From: Glossina fuscipes
Taxonomy: Eukaryota > Arthropoda > Insecta > Diptera > Glossinidae
Length of the DNA: 64,000 nt
NCBI RefSeq assembly: GCF_014805625.2
Contig: NW_023998564.1
Span: 2,238,257 to 2,302,256, forward strand
Direction of reading: 5' to 3'
The notes beneath the pieces were generated by a model, which was not told the DNA's origin, did no database searches, and saw only the letters and a program-made list of their open reading frames with translations. Positions 48,097 through 62,400 of the stretch are shown here, in pieces. The translations under genes and the position numbers were made by a program. How positions within the stretch are numbered: the stretch's first letter is position 1; every line of letters starts with the position of its first letter.

Positions 48097-49859
48097 TTCA
48101 TGTAGATTCATGATATGGCCACAAACATATTTCACGTTTTTTGATATGAATGTTTTTAATACCAAGGCGTTTACAGAGTTTTGTTAAGGATATGATAGGA
48201 GCTCTTATCTTTGCACCCTTTAATTAATAGTCTCCCATTTCACATCATTGCTGGACGATAATAAATTAACTTCTCTTCTTAAAACCTGAAGTATATTACA
48301 TACTTATGTACGAATGTTATAAAATAAAAATCTCGTTAGCTTTTACGGTATAAGTTTCATAAGAAAAAAAATTCGCAGGCTACATTTTTATATTTCCAGA
48401 TATTAAAATTATCAACATATTAATAAACAATGCGACTAAAGAAAAGTATGGAAAAAAACAATTTTTTCAACATGTAAAACTGAAATTGCGACTCATCGGG
48501 TATAAATAATCCATTTTTTTCAATCTTCAGACATATTTTTCCTTTTTTTGTGAAATATTTTACAGCATTTTGGGTATTAAGGATTTTCAGGTTAGTGATG
48601 TCGTTTGCACCGATGTTTTCAATAATACGACGGAACAAAAAAATAATAACAAAATGATTTATAAAATAATGATTCTCTGTTTTATGATTTTGGCTGGCAG
48701 TTGTTGTAATAATTTTGCTTGAAATGATGATATGTTGCCGGAGAATAAATTCTTCTTATTTTTAAAAAACACCATTTTTGTTGTTTTTTTTTTTTGCTTG
48801 AAAGATTGAATGAATTTTAATACCCAATAGTAAAATTATTTTTATCTGATTGTATGTTGTGGTAAATTGGTTGTTGAACATGACGGAAGTTACAAATAGC
48901 TTATCATTGGTTTATATACATACGTAGGTTCAAAATATGTACAAACAAACGAAATCACATCGTATTAACTATATTTACAATATAATTATACAAAAATTTA
49001 ATCTGCATAAATATGTTTGCATGGAATTAAATTATATGAACCATAAATTTAATCCCTTATATAGACATATAATTGCATTCATTCATATACATGTACACAA
49101 TAAATACGATATCATGATAGAGCTACGCAAGTCTTGTCTCATGTAATAAAATGTGGTAGCACTTTACAGACTTTTCACTTAAAAACACTCTTTTTTCTTT
49201 TCCTAAACAGTTTTCAATATAACGCACTTACTAAGTCATAACATGTAGTTGTCAAGCTTCCATAAACGTTTTCTACTAAGAATATTACTACGTGAGTATT
49301 TATTAGAAAAGGTTCGGAAATTAATAACTAAGTGTCTTTAAGCACAAAACTGGAACATTTAATGCATTGTGTTCAGTCCAAGCTTATAGGGCTCAGCTAA
49401 ACATAAGGTGGCCTATGGCGAAGATACTTAGTAAAGGGAAGAAAAAGATCAATGATTTACAGTACAACACTTTTCGTATGTGATGTTTGGTTTTATAACA
49501 TTGCGTGATGCATTACATGCACCGAAAAGAAGCAACAAAGCACATTACTTGAAAAAATCAAAGGCTATGTCAGAAGGTTATCCATTCACAGCAAGATTTC
49601 CTAAATATATGATCGCACTACTATGGCGACGTGCGAAGCGATTTAATTTTCATAGACATAGAAGGTAAAAGTTAGGCTGAAAGTATGTCTGCCGGCTGTG
49701 TCGGCATATTGCGGCGGATGTTGAAAACCTATGAGAGGAATTAAAAGGAATGTGTAGAAGATCCAAATATCAGTGTATTTTTTTTGTTTTTACTTTAATA
49801 TGACCAAACACTTAGGGGATGTCCCTTTTCTTGTTATAGCGTGATCATTAGAAAAAAGA

Positions 49860-50460
49860 AAGGAAAAATGAAAAAAAAGGCTGGCGGTAGCCGCAGTCTA
49901 ACAGAAGCGTGCTTAATCAATATGTGTTCTGCCTTTATCGACTGAGCACACACTGAAGCTACATCCAAAGAAAAATCCCGTAGCGATAAGTGAACACGCG
50001 AACACTGACTTGATAGTCACCTCTCCGCTCGGGTACTCAGGCATATAATCTGCACGCTTTTTAAGGTGTTTACCTTCCTTTTTCGGGGAATATGGAAGGT
50101 GCTCAATGGGGACTCTTTTCGTTTTTCCCCCGTCGTGCCCTTTGGGAAAGCACCCTTGGAGAGATTGATTGTGGACGCGGGGACATAATCGTTGTGATAC
50201 TAAATAGACTTCGCTTTGCCTACTGGAGAGGACGGGTAGTCCTAGTAGTAGCCTTGTTTTAGCGGTGCAGGAATGGTGTGGATCCTTATTCAGTGGAATT
50301 ACCTTGCTTGCTAAGGAATCCAACTCAACGGTTCTCGTTCATAATCTCATCCAATCCGTACCTTTTCAATTAATCCGTGCCTCTGCGGGCACTGTGCTAT
50401 TAAACATAAACGGTAGCCGTTCATGTTGAACACTATCTGTACCCATCACAAAGGGTGCAT
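49860..50460. other. GC-richer island of unknown identity
   Basis: About 600 bases clearly richer in G and C than the surrounding intron. A 136-codon frame (minus, 49913-50323) is open but lacks any recognisable motif and has the uneven composition of a chance frame. A tRNA-head-like GAGTACCCGAGCGGAGAGGT lies on the minus strand near 50020-50040 with no B box. The composition suggests a decayed mobile element, but I cannot name one. Confidence 0.4.
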
Positions 50461-50831
50461 TATATCTACCACTGAAAGAGCGAATAACACCCTTACTTAA
50501 ACATGCATGTCTGTCTATCTGCCTGTATATCGGATATAGACATACATCGCAAAACCCTTTCTATAATAGCAAGGTTAGAGTCGTGTTATTTGCTATTACT
50601 CTCTGCAATAAAACAAAAATAAAACACCAACTATGGATCCGCCCACCGTTGTTGGAAAATTTTACTCAATTTTCTACATCCGGCCACAATTACCAAAACA
50701 TTTTAATAAATTTGTCGATTGTTCTTAAGTTTTAATTTTGTAATTGTGAATTGTTTACTTTACAAACTTTACGTTTGTTTCTACATTTTCTTCTTTTTAA
50801 ATCCTCCGTATTAAGATCGAAAATCAGTAAA

Positions 50832-50978
50832 ATGGGACCAAAGATTTTAAAAAAGCCATATAAAGGTAAAGCGAAGTACGTAGGTATTTTTCTTACTTTG
50901 TACAAAGTGGTTTCATATTGCATACAAATGTCGTTCAAATATATATACGATGTACTTAATGGTCGACAAACTAAGTGA
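50832..50978 (+). other. 48-codon small open frame
   Basis: An ATG in a favourable insect context (CAGTAAAATGGG) opens a frame of 48 codons. It has a basic start (MGPKILKKPYKGKAKY) and a hydrophobic middle (VGIFLTLYKVVSYCIQM), then ends in YDVLNGRQTK. The layout would suit a small membrane-associated peptide, but there is no promoter, homologue or splice evidence. It may equally be chance. Confidence 0.2.
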
Positions 50979-52079
50979 CAAGATCTTCACTTTAATCTGT
51001 AAATGAAAACTTTTTTCCGTTATCTTAATATATTTTCTCTACATACCGACAAACCTCAGCATGGAACCCTTGCAAAATTCGATTTATAATATAATCGTTG
51101 TTAGCAGATAATCGATAATACTTTTTGTCAAAAGTTTTATGTGAATCGTCGTTCTTTTTCAAATTTGTATCCTTACAAATAAAAGTGTACTTTAAATTTT
51201 ACAAAATTTTATATGAAAATCCCTTACAATGCCCTATTACATCATATTTCTGCTATAACATCACCAACAAGTTTTTAAGTTAAACTAAAAATTGGATCTT
51301 TTTTTTTAGTAGGTTTTCATTTTAGTACGACTTTTTAAAATTTTGTTCCTTTTCTCACTATCTGCTTTATATCATTATAAAGTTTTTTTATGATTATATA
51401 TACATAAAATATAAAAAATAAAAAAAAAAGGAAACGTATTTGGTTATCCATGTTTTATAGTAGAAGTTCAGCTGACGCTGATGATAAGAGTTAACGGATG
51501 AAGTTTATGCATTGGAGTTTGTAATCAGCTGAATACATAAACTTTCTGAAGCATATAATTTATTTAGGGACGCCCGGGATAAAAGGAGTGAGGGAAATTA
51601 AATTAAAGTCAACTCCGTATATGTCACAAAGAATGTAAAGGAGAAAATAATTGTAAAAAAAATTTTTTTTGGGTGAAATTATTAATGACTTTTATCAAAG
51701 TTTAGTTTCAGTTAACTTCAACAAAAAAGCTTAAGAAGAACATCAAGTTGAGTTAACTCTTTAAATAAACCAAAGAAAATTCTTTATCAAATTGCATTAA
51801 TTTTCTTAAAGCCGGGAGGGAATGCATTATATTTTGCTTTAATTTTTTAATTAACTTTTCGTAGAGCCATTAGAATCCATGAAAGTTTATTTCGTACGTA
51901 GCTCTCGCTTGTTTAACTGCTTATGTTACTATAAGCAGGATATTATGCTTCCATTATTTCCGTCCAATTGGAAAGAGCGTAAAAATCTTTCTATGAGTTT
52001 TTGGATCTCAGTTACATATCAAACGTTGAAAAAATTTCATAATGAAATATAGAAATTGCATACAAAATGTTATATCTTG

Positions 52080-52620
52080 CGGGGGTAACACTCCTTAAAG
52101 TTTATAATAACTAACCGTTCAGCAAACTACCATGGAGGTACAAGATTTACGGCAGGTCTTTGTTTTTATTACGAAGACCAGAGAGGTGATAGCGTGATTG
52201 AACGCCTGGTATTTCCAAGGCGGAAAAGTCCGGAATGTATGAGCAATCGAATCCACTCCAAATGCAAGAGTGTGTAAATGCCATGTAATACCAACTAGCC
52301 GAAAGCGCAAAAGTGTCGGGGTCTTGACAGCTTAGTACGGTCCTATGTGGAGGATCGGGTTCGTCGTAGTTATATTAAAAACCCGCGGGTGCTAAATAAT
52401 TAAAGGTTCCATGTGGACCTCACCACCTCCAATCTCTCATATCCCGTCCTTCTACTTGCTGTAGGTCCTGTTAGCGATGTAGGATTGTCACACACGCTGA
52501 AGGGCACGAATTATCGCTTGCATATGACTCTGTATACTTAAGGATATCGTCAACAAATTCAAGTATTGGTTACCGGGGGTTCCTACTGACGCCCGAGTTG
52601 CCTTCCCTACAGCTTTCGGG
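52080..52620. other. second GC-richer island of unknown identity
   Basis: About 540 bases of GC-richer sequence in AT-rich intron, with boundaries visible by composition. Frames are broken by stops on both strands and no protein motif is recognised. It is probably an old mobile-element fragment unrelated to the named families here. Confidence 0.35.
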
Positions 52621-55600
52621 TGAAAATATTTCTCAAAAAAAGCAAAGAAAAGTTCTTAAGAATACAATTTATAGGTATTTCCACGCTGCAACTGTTCGGA
52701 GATTGTTACCTGTATATGAAAAAAAAAATCATCCCTGAAAACTTCTTTTTTGTGTACATAACTTTTTTGCTGCGCTTGATCGCTTCCTGCTGCTATTTCA
52801 GAATCCATAGGCAATAAAATTCTAAGTAATCCTGCGATGCTACAAGGTTTTAGAATATCGACTTAAGAATAGACGAGACTTGCTTTCGACAAGAAACAAA
52901 ATTACTTTTCTTAATATAGACCAATTCCGGATCATTTTTGATGACTGTGAATATTAAATTATGCAAAATTAACAATTGTTGTTTTAGTAAATTTTAATTT
53001 ACCTAAAATTGAAAAGCATCTCGATTGTCAGTTTAAAACTGACAACTCAATGTATTAATTATACGCACTTGCATTTCACTTCCAATACGTTTGTGTTGGC
53101 CTTTTTTGCAAAGAAGACTTATGGATTTTGAGAAATTGCATTAATCATAAAATCTAAAGTAGGCATAGACTAGCAATTGCGGATGTACAAACATACATTT
53201 ATCAACGTGCAAAAGCTTTTACTTATGTATGACAATGAATTCTTAAACAATTGCTCATTTACTTCCCTGACAGACACACAATCAGATAACCAAGAATTCA
53301 CATGCGTTTTTGCATGTGCATGAATTGTTAACCACACAATATGTCCAGCAGCAATAAAGGTGTATAATGAAGTGTCAGGAAATACTACACTTCGCACTCT
53401 TGCAAATGGTTAGTTATGAGCACACATATACACATAGTGTGTACCGATTTAGAACAAAAAAAAAATAAATAAATAGATAAAAAAATGAATGCACCCACCC
53501 ATCTAGTCACAGAATAATAACAATGCTATGGTTGGCATTTGTTTAATAAAACTTATATGTAGGAAAAATATGGTTTTGCATGGTTTTATGATTTTCTTCT
53601 TTTTTTTTTCTTTTTTCTATACTTCCTGATTACAACAGCTGCAGCTGTTGTTCATCATCAAGAAAAGTGCTGACTCTTTGCTTTTGCAAAAACTGTATAC
53701 AGTTAACAGTACGTACGCATGTAAGTATATATGTGTAGATGTATATGTCTATATGATAAAGCCTATGTGTGCGTATGTATAATTCAGTCAAACCTCATTT
53801 AGATGATATTTTCTGAAAAGGCCGTACCATTGCTTGTCACAAAACTACAAATTGCAGAACGACAAGGCAATAACATATAACGTACCCCGCTCTTACCATA
53901 GTATATCTTTCTCGATTCATGTTCATATGAACAAAACCAGTCATCATTTTAAAGCCCTCAAGTTCATATATCATTACATTGTGTAGATGTTTGCGCGTAT
54001 TTGGTCATTGAATAGACCAATCTATAGAAGCCCTGAGCTTTCTTTGTTAAATATAGTCAAACCGACGTTCTGCGGCCAAACCAAAGCCCATATAATGAAA
54101 CAGCACGTGCAAAGCGCATCAATTTCCACATGTAGCCCCAAAGGTAGATTATATCAAGTAGCATATCTCCTCCTAAACCTACCGCATATATACATACATG
54201 CGTAACTAAATCTATTCTCAAGCACATTCATAAATTTGTAACTATCCATTATCAGCTTGAAAGAGTAAGCGGAAGACAGCTAAATTTAAATCAGTTTAAA
54301 TTAAGTTATGAAATTTATCTTTGAGAGGATTTTGTTAAGAGAGAAAATATAAAGTTTTGTGAATTTTCTTTTTAATAAAAAAAAGGAAAATAAATTTTCC
54401 TAAGAAACAAATGTAGAATATTTTCATAAGGATTTTAAAAATTTTGCATATTTATGAATTTAGTCATTTTTAGAAGTGTTACGAGGACAAGAAAATAATT
54501 ACATTATGTGAAATTTGCTTTAAATTTTTATGAAAGCAACAGCCAAACAGTATGCTAAGGATTTTGAAAATAATAATTTGTTAAAAATAAACCGTAAGCC
54601 TAAACCTCTTAGCCACAACAATATTAAAAAGCAAATCTTTACAACAATTTACAAGTTTATTATAATTGAGGTACGAAAGTGAATAAACAAAAAAGGAAAA
54701 AGTGAAAAATGTCTTGCCGGGAACAATGTCTACGACCTAAGGCATTGCGAGTATGTAATTAAATTAAATCGAAATAAAAAAAAAAACCTATTAACCGGAG
54801 CTGCCTATATGAGTAATTTTAAGAAGGAAGAGAAACGAATCGTTTGAATAACTTTAGAAAACACTTCAGTAGTACTCATCGCATCATTGATATAAACATC
54901 TTTGCATTTAGGTCGCAAGCCTATACTCTATTCACAATAAAAGTTTCATTCTTTCGGACTATGATTTGTACGCTGACCTTAAGCCTTGTGTAGAGACGTT
55001 CTGGTTCGAGAAGAAATTTTCAAGTTCGAGTTTCTTCCTCTGTTCAAAAGTCTTCGTTGAAAATATAGCGCAAACTGGTGGGAACAACCATTCTAGAATT
55101 CTTTTCATGACATAAGCATCTTAACACAAGTTCACATTAATTTGAATCCTTTCGAAATTTCTTAAATGGATTGCTAGATTATTCGGAATTATAAACACCA
55201 AGAAAATTTTTGCAATCTACAAGTTTTGTCGAACATCGCTTGCGCTGTAAAAAGATTCCACGGTATGAGTACTCTTAGCCGTTAGTTTGTATTATGATTA
55301 AAGTTTAAGCTCAGTGGATTTTTGACTAGGGAACTCTTAAATTACCATGGCTAATAAACGCCTCTTGGAACTAATCTTAATGCCGGCGCAGTTTGTAAAC
55401 CCCCAGTAAACTAAAACTTATAACAAACGTAGGCTTTCTATCTAAGAAAGCTAGCTCTTGTGTGATCTGCGATGTAGATTTTATTTCATCACTTCTCTGC
55501 CTAACTCCTTGATAATATCCTAATCGCGTCTTCATCATCCCTTTTCACTTTCTAAGAATCTTCATTCTTCTTTCTGACCTTTACACGCTTTGCTGCCTAT

Positions 55601-56369
55601 AGCTCAATTATCTTAATTAATATTTATTAAGATCTGCTAGCACATTTAGAAACATTATTTCGATCTTTTGCTTAACAAAAAATTTTTCCCAAATTACAGT
55701 AAATCAAATGTAGATTTTCAATTTGAGGTTACAGTATCTATCTCATGCCAATTATGTTACCACCATAATAAAATTTTACAAATTTTGCACTCAAAAGTTC
55801 GTCTTTACTGAAGTAGAACATTACAAAACTTAAAACTTGTAAAGCCGCTAAAGCTTTGTCATTCCACTTATTACCTACAAGAGGTTAATTAGATTCGTTA
55901 TTCAATTTGTTGTTTTTCAGAAATTCAAAGAGCAGATACGTCGTTATTCTGCAAAATATTTTCATTTTCTTCGTTTCTCTTTGCGTCAGTCCTTATCTTC
56001 ACTTGGGCTTCTATCGGTTTGGGTGTATGACTTTCAGCACACTCCTCTTTCAGCTCAACTTTTCGTCCCCTTTTAGCATTAGCTAGTATTTCCCTTCTTT
56101 TTATAACCTATGTTTTTCTGCTCATTTTATTCTTTCGCCTACTTATTCCTTTTTACATCTATACATCTGCCCACTTTCTAAGTATCCGCTCATATATCCT
56201 TTTGAACATCTGTTTATTTACCATTATCTATTTAGCTTTTCTAAAGCATTTTTTAAGATTGCAAAACTTAAAAGTCTTAAGCCTTTACCGACCGATGATT
56301 TGTTAATAGCTTTTTGTCGCTCGCACTTGCATACTGACAGTTAGTTGTCATCGAGGTGCAACTACTTAC

Positions 56370-56480
56370 TTTACTCCGTAAGCAATTTTAATAAGAAAAG
56401 CACAGATATTCCCCGCGCCAATCTAAACCAAAACAGAGCCTCAAACGGTCGGTCAGTTATTGAACCGCACTGAACGAACT
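56370..56480 (-). promoter_or_regulatory. candidate promoter start and non-coding first exon
   Basis: The minus strand contains two initiator-like motifs, TCAGTTCG (start near 56480) and TCAGTGCG (start near 56471), in a GC-richer patch without a TATA box. A consensus donor, GTAAGT, follows at 56369, giving a 5' exon of about 110 bases without a good ATG. This layout is typical of fly TATA-less promoters. If real, it could start an alternative Zasp52 transcript, but no start exon for the PDZ domain was found downstream of it, so the assignment is uncertain. Confidence 0.3.
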
Positions 56481-59400
56481 GAAAGAAGGCGCTGTCAATC
56501 AAAAACTTCTGTAACAATTAGCACAATCTAACAAAGCTTAGAAAGAAATCATAAAATTGTATCATGGTTTCGTCAAAAAGTTGGAAATTATTGTAAATAA
56601 TATTCTAAATTATGACGTAAGAAGCTAAAAAGGCGATTAATTCCCCATTTGGATAAGGCAACGCAATTTTTACATATAGCTTGAGATTGAAATTTATCGT
56701 AAGGGAAAACGTATATTTCGTAGGCGCGCGTTAACCTAACCGCGTCAGTATTTAGTATTTATATATTTATAAAAGTTTTAATCTTTTAACGAAAGAGATT
56801 TTGAAATACTTTTAGCTGCGCTATTTGAATATCAAAATATTTTCATCTAAAATTTTTCCATGAATTTTCATTTTCATTTTCATTTATATTTGAATGTTCT
56901 ACTTTTTTGTTGTTTGTGTATTCGTCTGCAAGCAAAAATTTAACCGCAAACTACTTGGCAACAATGTTGAACAGGCACAACGTATCCGCCGTTAAAAGTT
57001 GTTGACATAGCGGTTGACGGAGTTTTGTAGTTTGTTCTTGTTATTGTTTTCGTTTTTATTCTCAATGCTGATAATGTTCCTGTTGTTATTGTTATAATGT
57101 AGTTATATTGTTGTTGTTTACGCTGTCGCAGCAGTTAGTAGAATTAACAGTATATAGTAAACAACCATGAAATCTAAAACTTATTTTATAGAACAAATAA
57201 ACGAACTGGGTTAAGCGTAGGCGTCGGTATTTGTTATTTGCGTGCAAAGGATTCGACTTAAAGAATCGTGTATATCTACTTTATATACATTGTAACTTAA
57301 CTTATTTAAAACTGAATGCTATTAAAGGATATGCAAGCAAACTTATGTTTATTATGTACATAAATGCATATAAATGTTGCGTATATATGCGCACACACAA
57401 CAAGATGTGTAAGATTAATTTACCAAATATATTATATACTTTTAGGTTTATTGTCTATTAGTGCATATGCATTCATGTGCAAAATTGAGTAAATTAGTGC
57501 GGATGTGCGTTTGTGTTCTTATTTATGTATATATGCCTTTAACAATTTCTGCAAGATTATTAAACAATCCGCTAAAGCGACGTTTAAAAACACACATATT
57601 AAACACCTGTGTCAAGTGGTGCCCATAGTTGGTAAAATAATGTTAAGCACATTCAACCCTTAAATTATCTGGTGTGAATTGCTTCTTATAAAATTGCGAA
57701 GCAAATAATGGAAATAGAAAAAGGCAAGCTTTATTCTATTCTTGTAAATAACTGCTAGATTAATTTGTTTTTTGTTGTTCTTTTTGTTATTAAAAAGTTA
57801 GTCAACTTACAACACCAAGACAAATTAAGACAGATCCGTCTTTTACTACACCAGTCGATCAGAGAATCGAGAATCACTTTCTTTAATAGTCTTAAATTTG
57901 TCTGTCCGTCTGCATGTCTTCTTTTCTCGTATTCAACATATAGATGGCAATTTTTGACATATCTTGACAATATTCGGTATATTCCCGTGTTTTGGCCGAA
58001 GGACGGACGCTATTGATAACTGTTTGGATCGAATCAGTTAACGCTCTCATGTGATGACTATATGATGGTCATTTTGAAAAATAATTTTATAATGGCCCGC
58101 AATAGCGTATTTACTAGTTTAACTCTTATACCTGCAGCTATAGGTACACATCAGAATGGTACGTATTTCGTAAGATATTTTACTTTTAAAGTCAATCGAT
58201 TAATATACTTTGAAAATAAGTGACTCATATTATTCGCGAGCAAAGCAGTTTTAAAATGAAGGTTTAAAAAGCAAAATTGTTACAGGATAGACAACAACCA
58301 AAAATTTCGTGCGTAGTTTTGTAACGAAGTTGCGGAAAGTGATGTTCACGCTTGTTATTTCGGGCGCGTGTTGATGGATTCGTACACTCTTTGTTGAGCA
58401 TAAGAACAGATGGATATAGAGCGCGATTAAAGCAATTTTATGGGATTTTTACTAAGAAGTTCACTTTAAAGGATTTGTTAATAATGGTACAGATCAAACC
58501 AGCAATTGATGTGGATTCATTAAAGATGCACGCGGTCTAACGTTGCCGTAATTGAAGATGATGACTTTCATGTCGATGTCTTCTCAATGATTTATCTTAA
58601 TTATTTTTTATAGCAGTACAGAATCACTTTTCATGACGTCAATATGAGCCTTATCGCCATTTGCGCCATTACACCCACCCTATAACCCGTTATTGTCCAC
58701 CTTTTTTCATTCGTTTTCACTTTCGTCAAAATTGTGAGAAAAATATTTTTTCTGTTTTTTAATCAAATCTTATGCAAACAGTTTGAAACTGCTTTTTAGT
58801 TAATGTTTCGCTCTTCATGTGATATCATAAAATGGTACATGTCGGTCTTCCCCTACTTCTTGAGGATTTTATCGACTTTATCAGCGAGTGAACGATCGGA
58901 GCACGGGCCATGATTAACATTGAAATGTCTAACTTTGCGCACTGCTGATCTTGTTGATCTTCACAATCAAAACCACGAGTTTTGCGCAAGCCTGCAAAGT
59001 ATTACCGACCGTCGAAATGATTATGTAAAATATTAATCATCATTTATCATAATATCAATTTTATCAGCCTTGAATAATTTTTAAACGTATTTCCGTTTGA
59101 CTGAATCAACAAATTACTTCTTTTTTTTTTTTAATTGTCTCTGCCCATTTTTATATGTGCTTTCGTATGGTCTTATAAAAGAGGTGTCACGAAAGTTATG
59201 TGAATGTAAATTCAAACATTTGGAAAGTGTTACGATTTTTTTCCCTTAGCTAATATTACGTTTTTGAAGACGTAAAGGGATTTTATCCTAAAATGAAGTG
59301 AATTGATCCATTGCTATTAGCATAAATAATGAGTGGCTCCAATTTTCGTATACTTGCAATCCTAACACATGAATATCTCTTTTTAATTTCGCTTTGAACA

Positions 59401-62400
59401 TCTCTTTTTTATTTCCTTTGATCAAAAAATTTCACCTGTGTGGGTAACGCGGTGACAGTCACAAAGAAATGAGAAAAGAGAAAGAAAGAACCAAACAGTG
59501 AGGCGCGTGTCTGCCTTTACCGTTTACGTCACATGAATATTTACACTATTTAAGCGTTATCGTTATGGTACTGAATGCCTTAATCTACAACGATATGCAG
59601 TTTATAAATCATTCTAAAAAAAATTAACACTTTGGACTTTGATTGTCCTTTAAACTGTTGTCTTATTGAAGAACGAGAGAGACATATGTCCCGGTTATAG
59701 TTCTTTAATCAGAATACGAATCAATCATGAGCCAAAAGGCTCATGAAATGATTTAGCGCATATTTGGCATAGCTTGTGTCGCCTTTACGAAATGGAGATA
59801 AACAGTTATTACGACGGTGCAGTATCGTTTTTTTTTAGTTTTGTCAGGGAATCTGTATTCTTTAAGGGTGGGAATGATAGTTGCTCATTTGTTCAAATTG
59901 GTGATAAGCTATCTACGTTGAGTAAATCGTGACTCGTCGGTATTTGGCGAAGATAGAACGTAATCTCAACATTGACTCATTTATAGCGCGAATATATTTC
60001 AAAAACGTCTGTGATCGATGCACTACTTGGTCTTGCAAGCAGGTAAAACAGAAAACATTTAACTGATATTCAAAATTGCATTCGAGTAATGATAACGGAA
60101 ATTTTTTATTTACCTTAAGAAGAACTGCAAAAGATATTTAGTTTAATATTTATTTATTTAAAAGTCAAAGCACCGGCTGTCAATCAGCTTCCCCTATTTA
60201 ATTGGGTCAAAAACTTGAAATTCATTAAAACCATCACATATATTGTGTTTGCCTAAGGCATCAGTTCTTCAAGTTCAAGTAAATTCTTGCAAAAGTTCGC
60301 ATTAAAACGACGAAGCAGAAATGAAGAAAACTCTTAATTTAGTCGAAAAGAAATACATATATTGATTTTCCTTTGAAACGGTAAACTTTGAACAATTTGG
60401 TATAAGAGAAAAAGAAAATCATCCATACGTATACCAAAAAAGTTTGTTAGAAATGATTTAAATATTTATTGGATCATTAAAGAATTTCGGGATTGACTGA
60501 GCAAACATTCGTAAAATGTTGAGAGAAAATTATTTTTGAATTTATTTTAAAGGTTTCCTTTGTATATTTTCCCTTTATCGTTATCGTTCTCTCTTTCCCT
60601 CTCTTTTGCGCTTTCATTCCCTTTCCTTTTTTTTTCATTATCCATAGTTTATTTTCCGTCATTAAAAAGTAAACACATTATAGACAGGCAAGTCCAGTCA
60701 TTAAGCATCCTACACCACTTCACCTGATCAAACCCATAATTTTTTTTTTTTTTTTTAGGTTAGGAATTGAACAAAAATAATATATAAATATATATATATT
60801 ACATGAAAGATCTTAGATGTGATACAAATTTAGTAAAATTAATGTTCTTGCCAAATATCTTACTATTACTATTAAGCTATAAAATATTAAATATGAAAGT
60901 GCTATGCCGTACAATGGCTTATTTTTGATAAGGGACGGGACCTCAACTTTGTACAGTAATTTTTCTGTCGAGTGGCTACTAGGAACAGAGTTTTATGATA
61001 ATATAGAAAAACATTAGACGTTTAGACACAATAGCTTACATTTCGTAGGAAGATTCTTATGAAAGGGGATTTAAAATATCGGTACATCTGAGGAAAATTT
61101 TTCATGTTAATTTATCAAACCTAATTATTTACTCATCGACTTTTCTTGACGAATTATCAAACTCGTTAATTGTGTTTTGGGCGACTTTTTCGAAATATGG
61201 CTTCATATAGTGAATGATTGCCAAAAAGATTTTGGACTATATAAAAATGGCTGGGAAATTAGTAGTTGAACAGACGGACATACAAGCTTGCATCGATTTA
61301 TAAAAGGTGAATGCATCTTAAATCCCTCTAATTATTGCATATATATGGCAAAACGTAATTCACCACAAATGCTGCAGCGCAATAAAAAGCGAAGTCGAAA
61401 AACCTTACAAAATTAACATTAAAGAACGTCTATGAATGAGTTAAGAAAGATTCACTTTTCATTTTTTTTCCATTGCTTTTTTATATGTTTTACTTTTTTC
61501 AAAGGTAGTGTCAAAAAACGTTTTGATTTAAAATCAAAGGTAGAAACCATTTTCGCGGTTCTTTCCTTATAGCAACAAAAGATTTACGCCTGAGTTCAAG
61601 CACTTCTAAGCATTTATTTGTCTTAGGAATAATTAAGGCTTTGCTAAAACGTGTAGCAATCATAAAAGCAAAAATCACAGACTTTTCAAAATCAACCTTA
61701 AGAGAAAAAAAAAACTTCTTTAACTTACTACTTATAACGATTTATTTCCATTTGACACTTTACGTCAAATGTTTACCTGAAATGGTGCGAAAAGATAAGA
61801 AAATTGTTAAATGAAGTTTTATTCATTTTTTTTTTTTTTAAATTTTCCTTCACATTTTTAATCGAGAATAGTTCGAGTTTTTATTGTCAAAAAAATTCCG
61901 AAAATTTGAAGAGCAAGCCATTTCACTAACGACAAGAAAAATGCAAACTTTACTTAATAACAATAATAAAAGTTGAGGTTTCATTGCAGCTCGCAGAGAT
62001 GCAATTCCTATGTACGACTGGCTTATTAAAGGTAAATCTTCTTTAAAAATAAATGAAAGAACTTTCCGCAATACCAATTTTTAATTTCATCATGAATCTT
62101 ATTATCATATCTCTATTATAGCTGTTCTAACAAAAAAGAGTTCACTTTAACTTTTATTTAAGGAAAATAGGCATTAAATGAAAACTTCCAACAAAGTTTT
62201 TATGTTAAAGAGCAGAAGCCAATCTAATAAGTAAAGAAAATGCTTGAATACGTTCGAAAATCTTTCTCATATCCACCCATGTTAGGATAAGTCGAAAAGA
62301 AAACGAATAATTTTGCTTTTTTTTTAAATAATCGCTAACTCATTTAAAATATGTAAACATTAGTGCAAGCATGAAATTCTGTAAGAAATTGTTTCATTTT

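Noticed and set aside
49913..50323. 136-codon minus-strand frame in a GC-rich island
   Set aside because: High GC makes stops rarer; the peptide has no recognisable domain.
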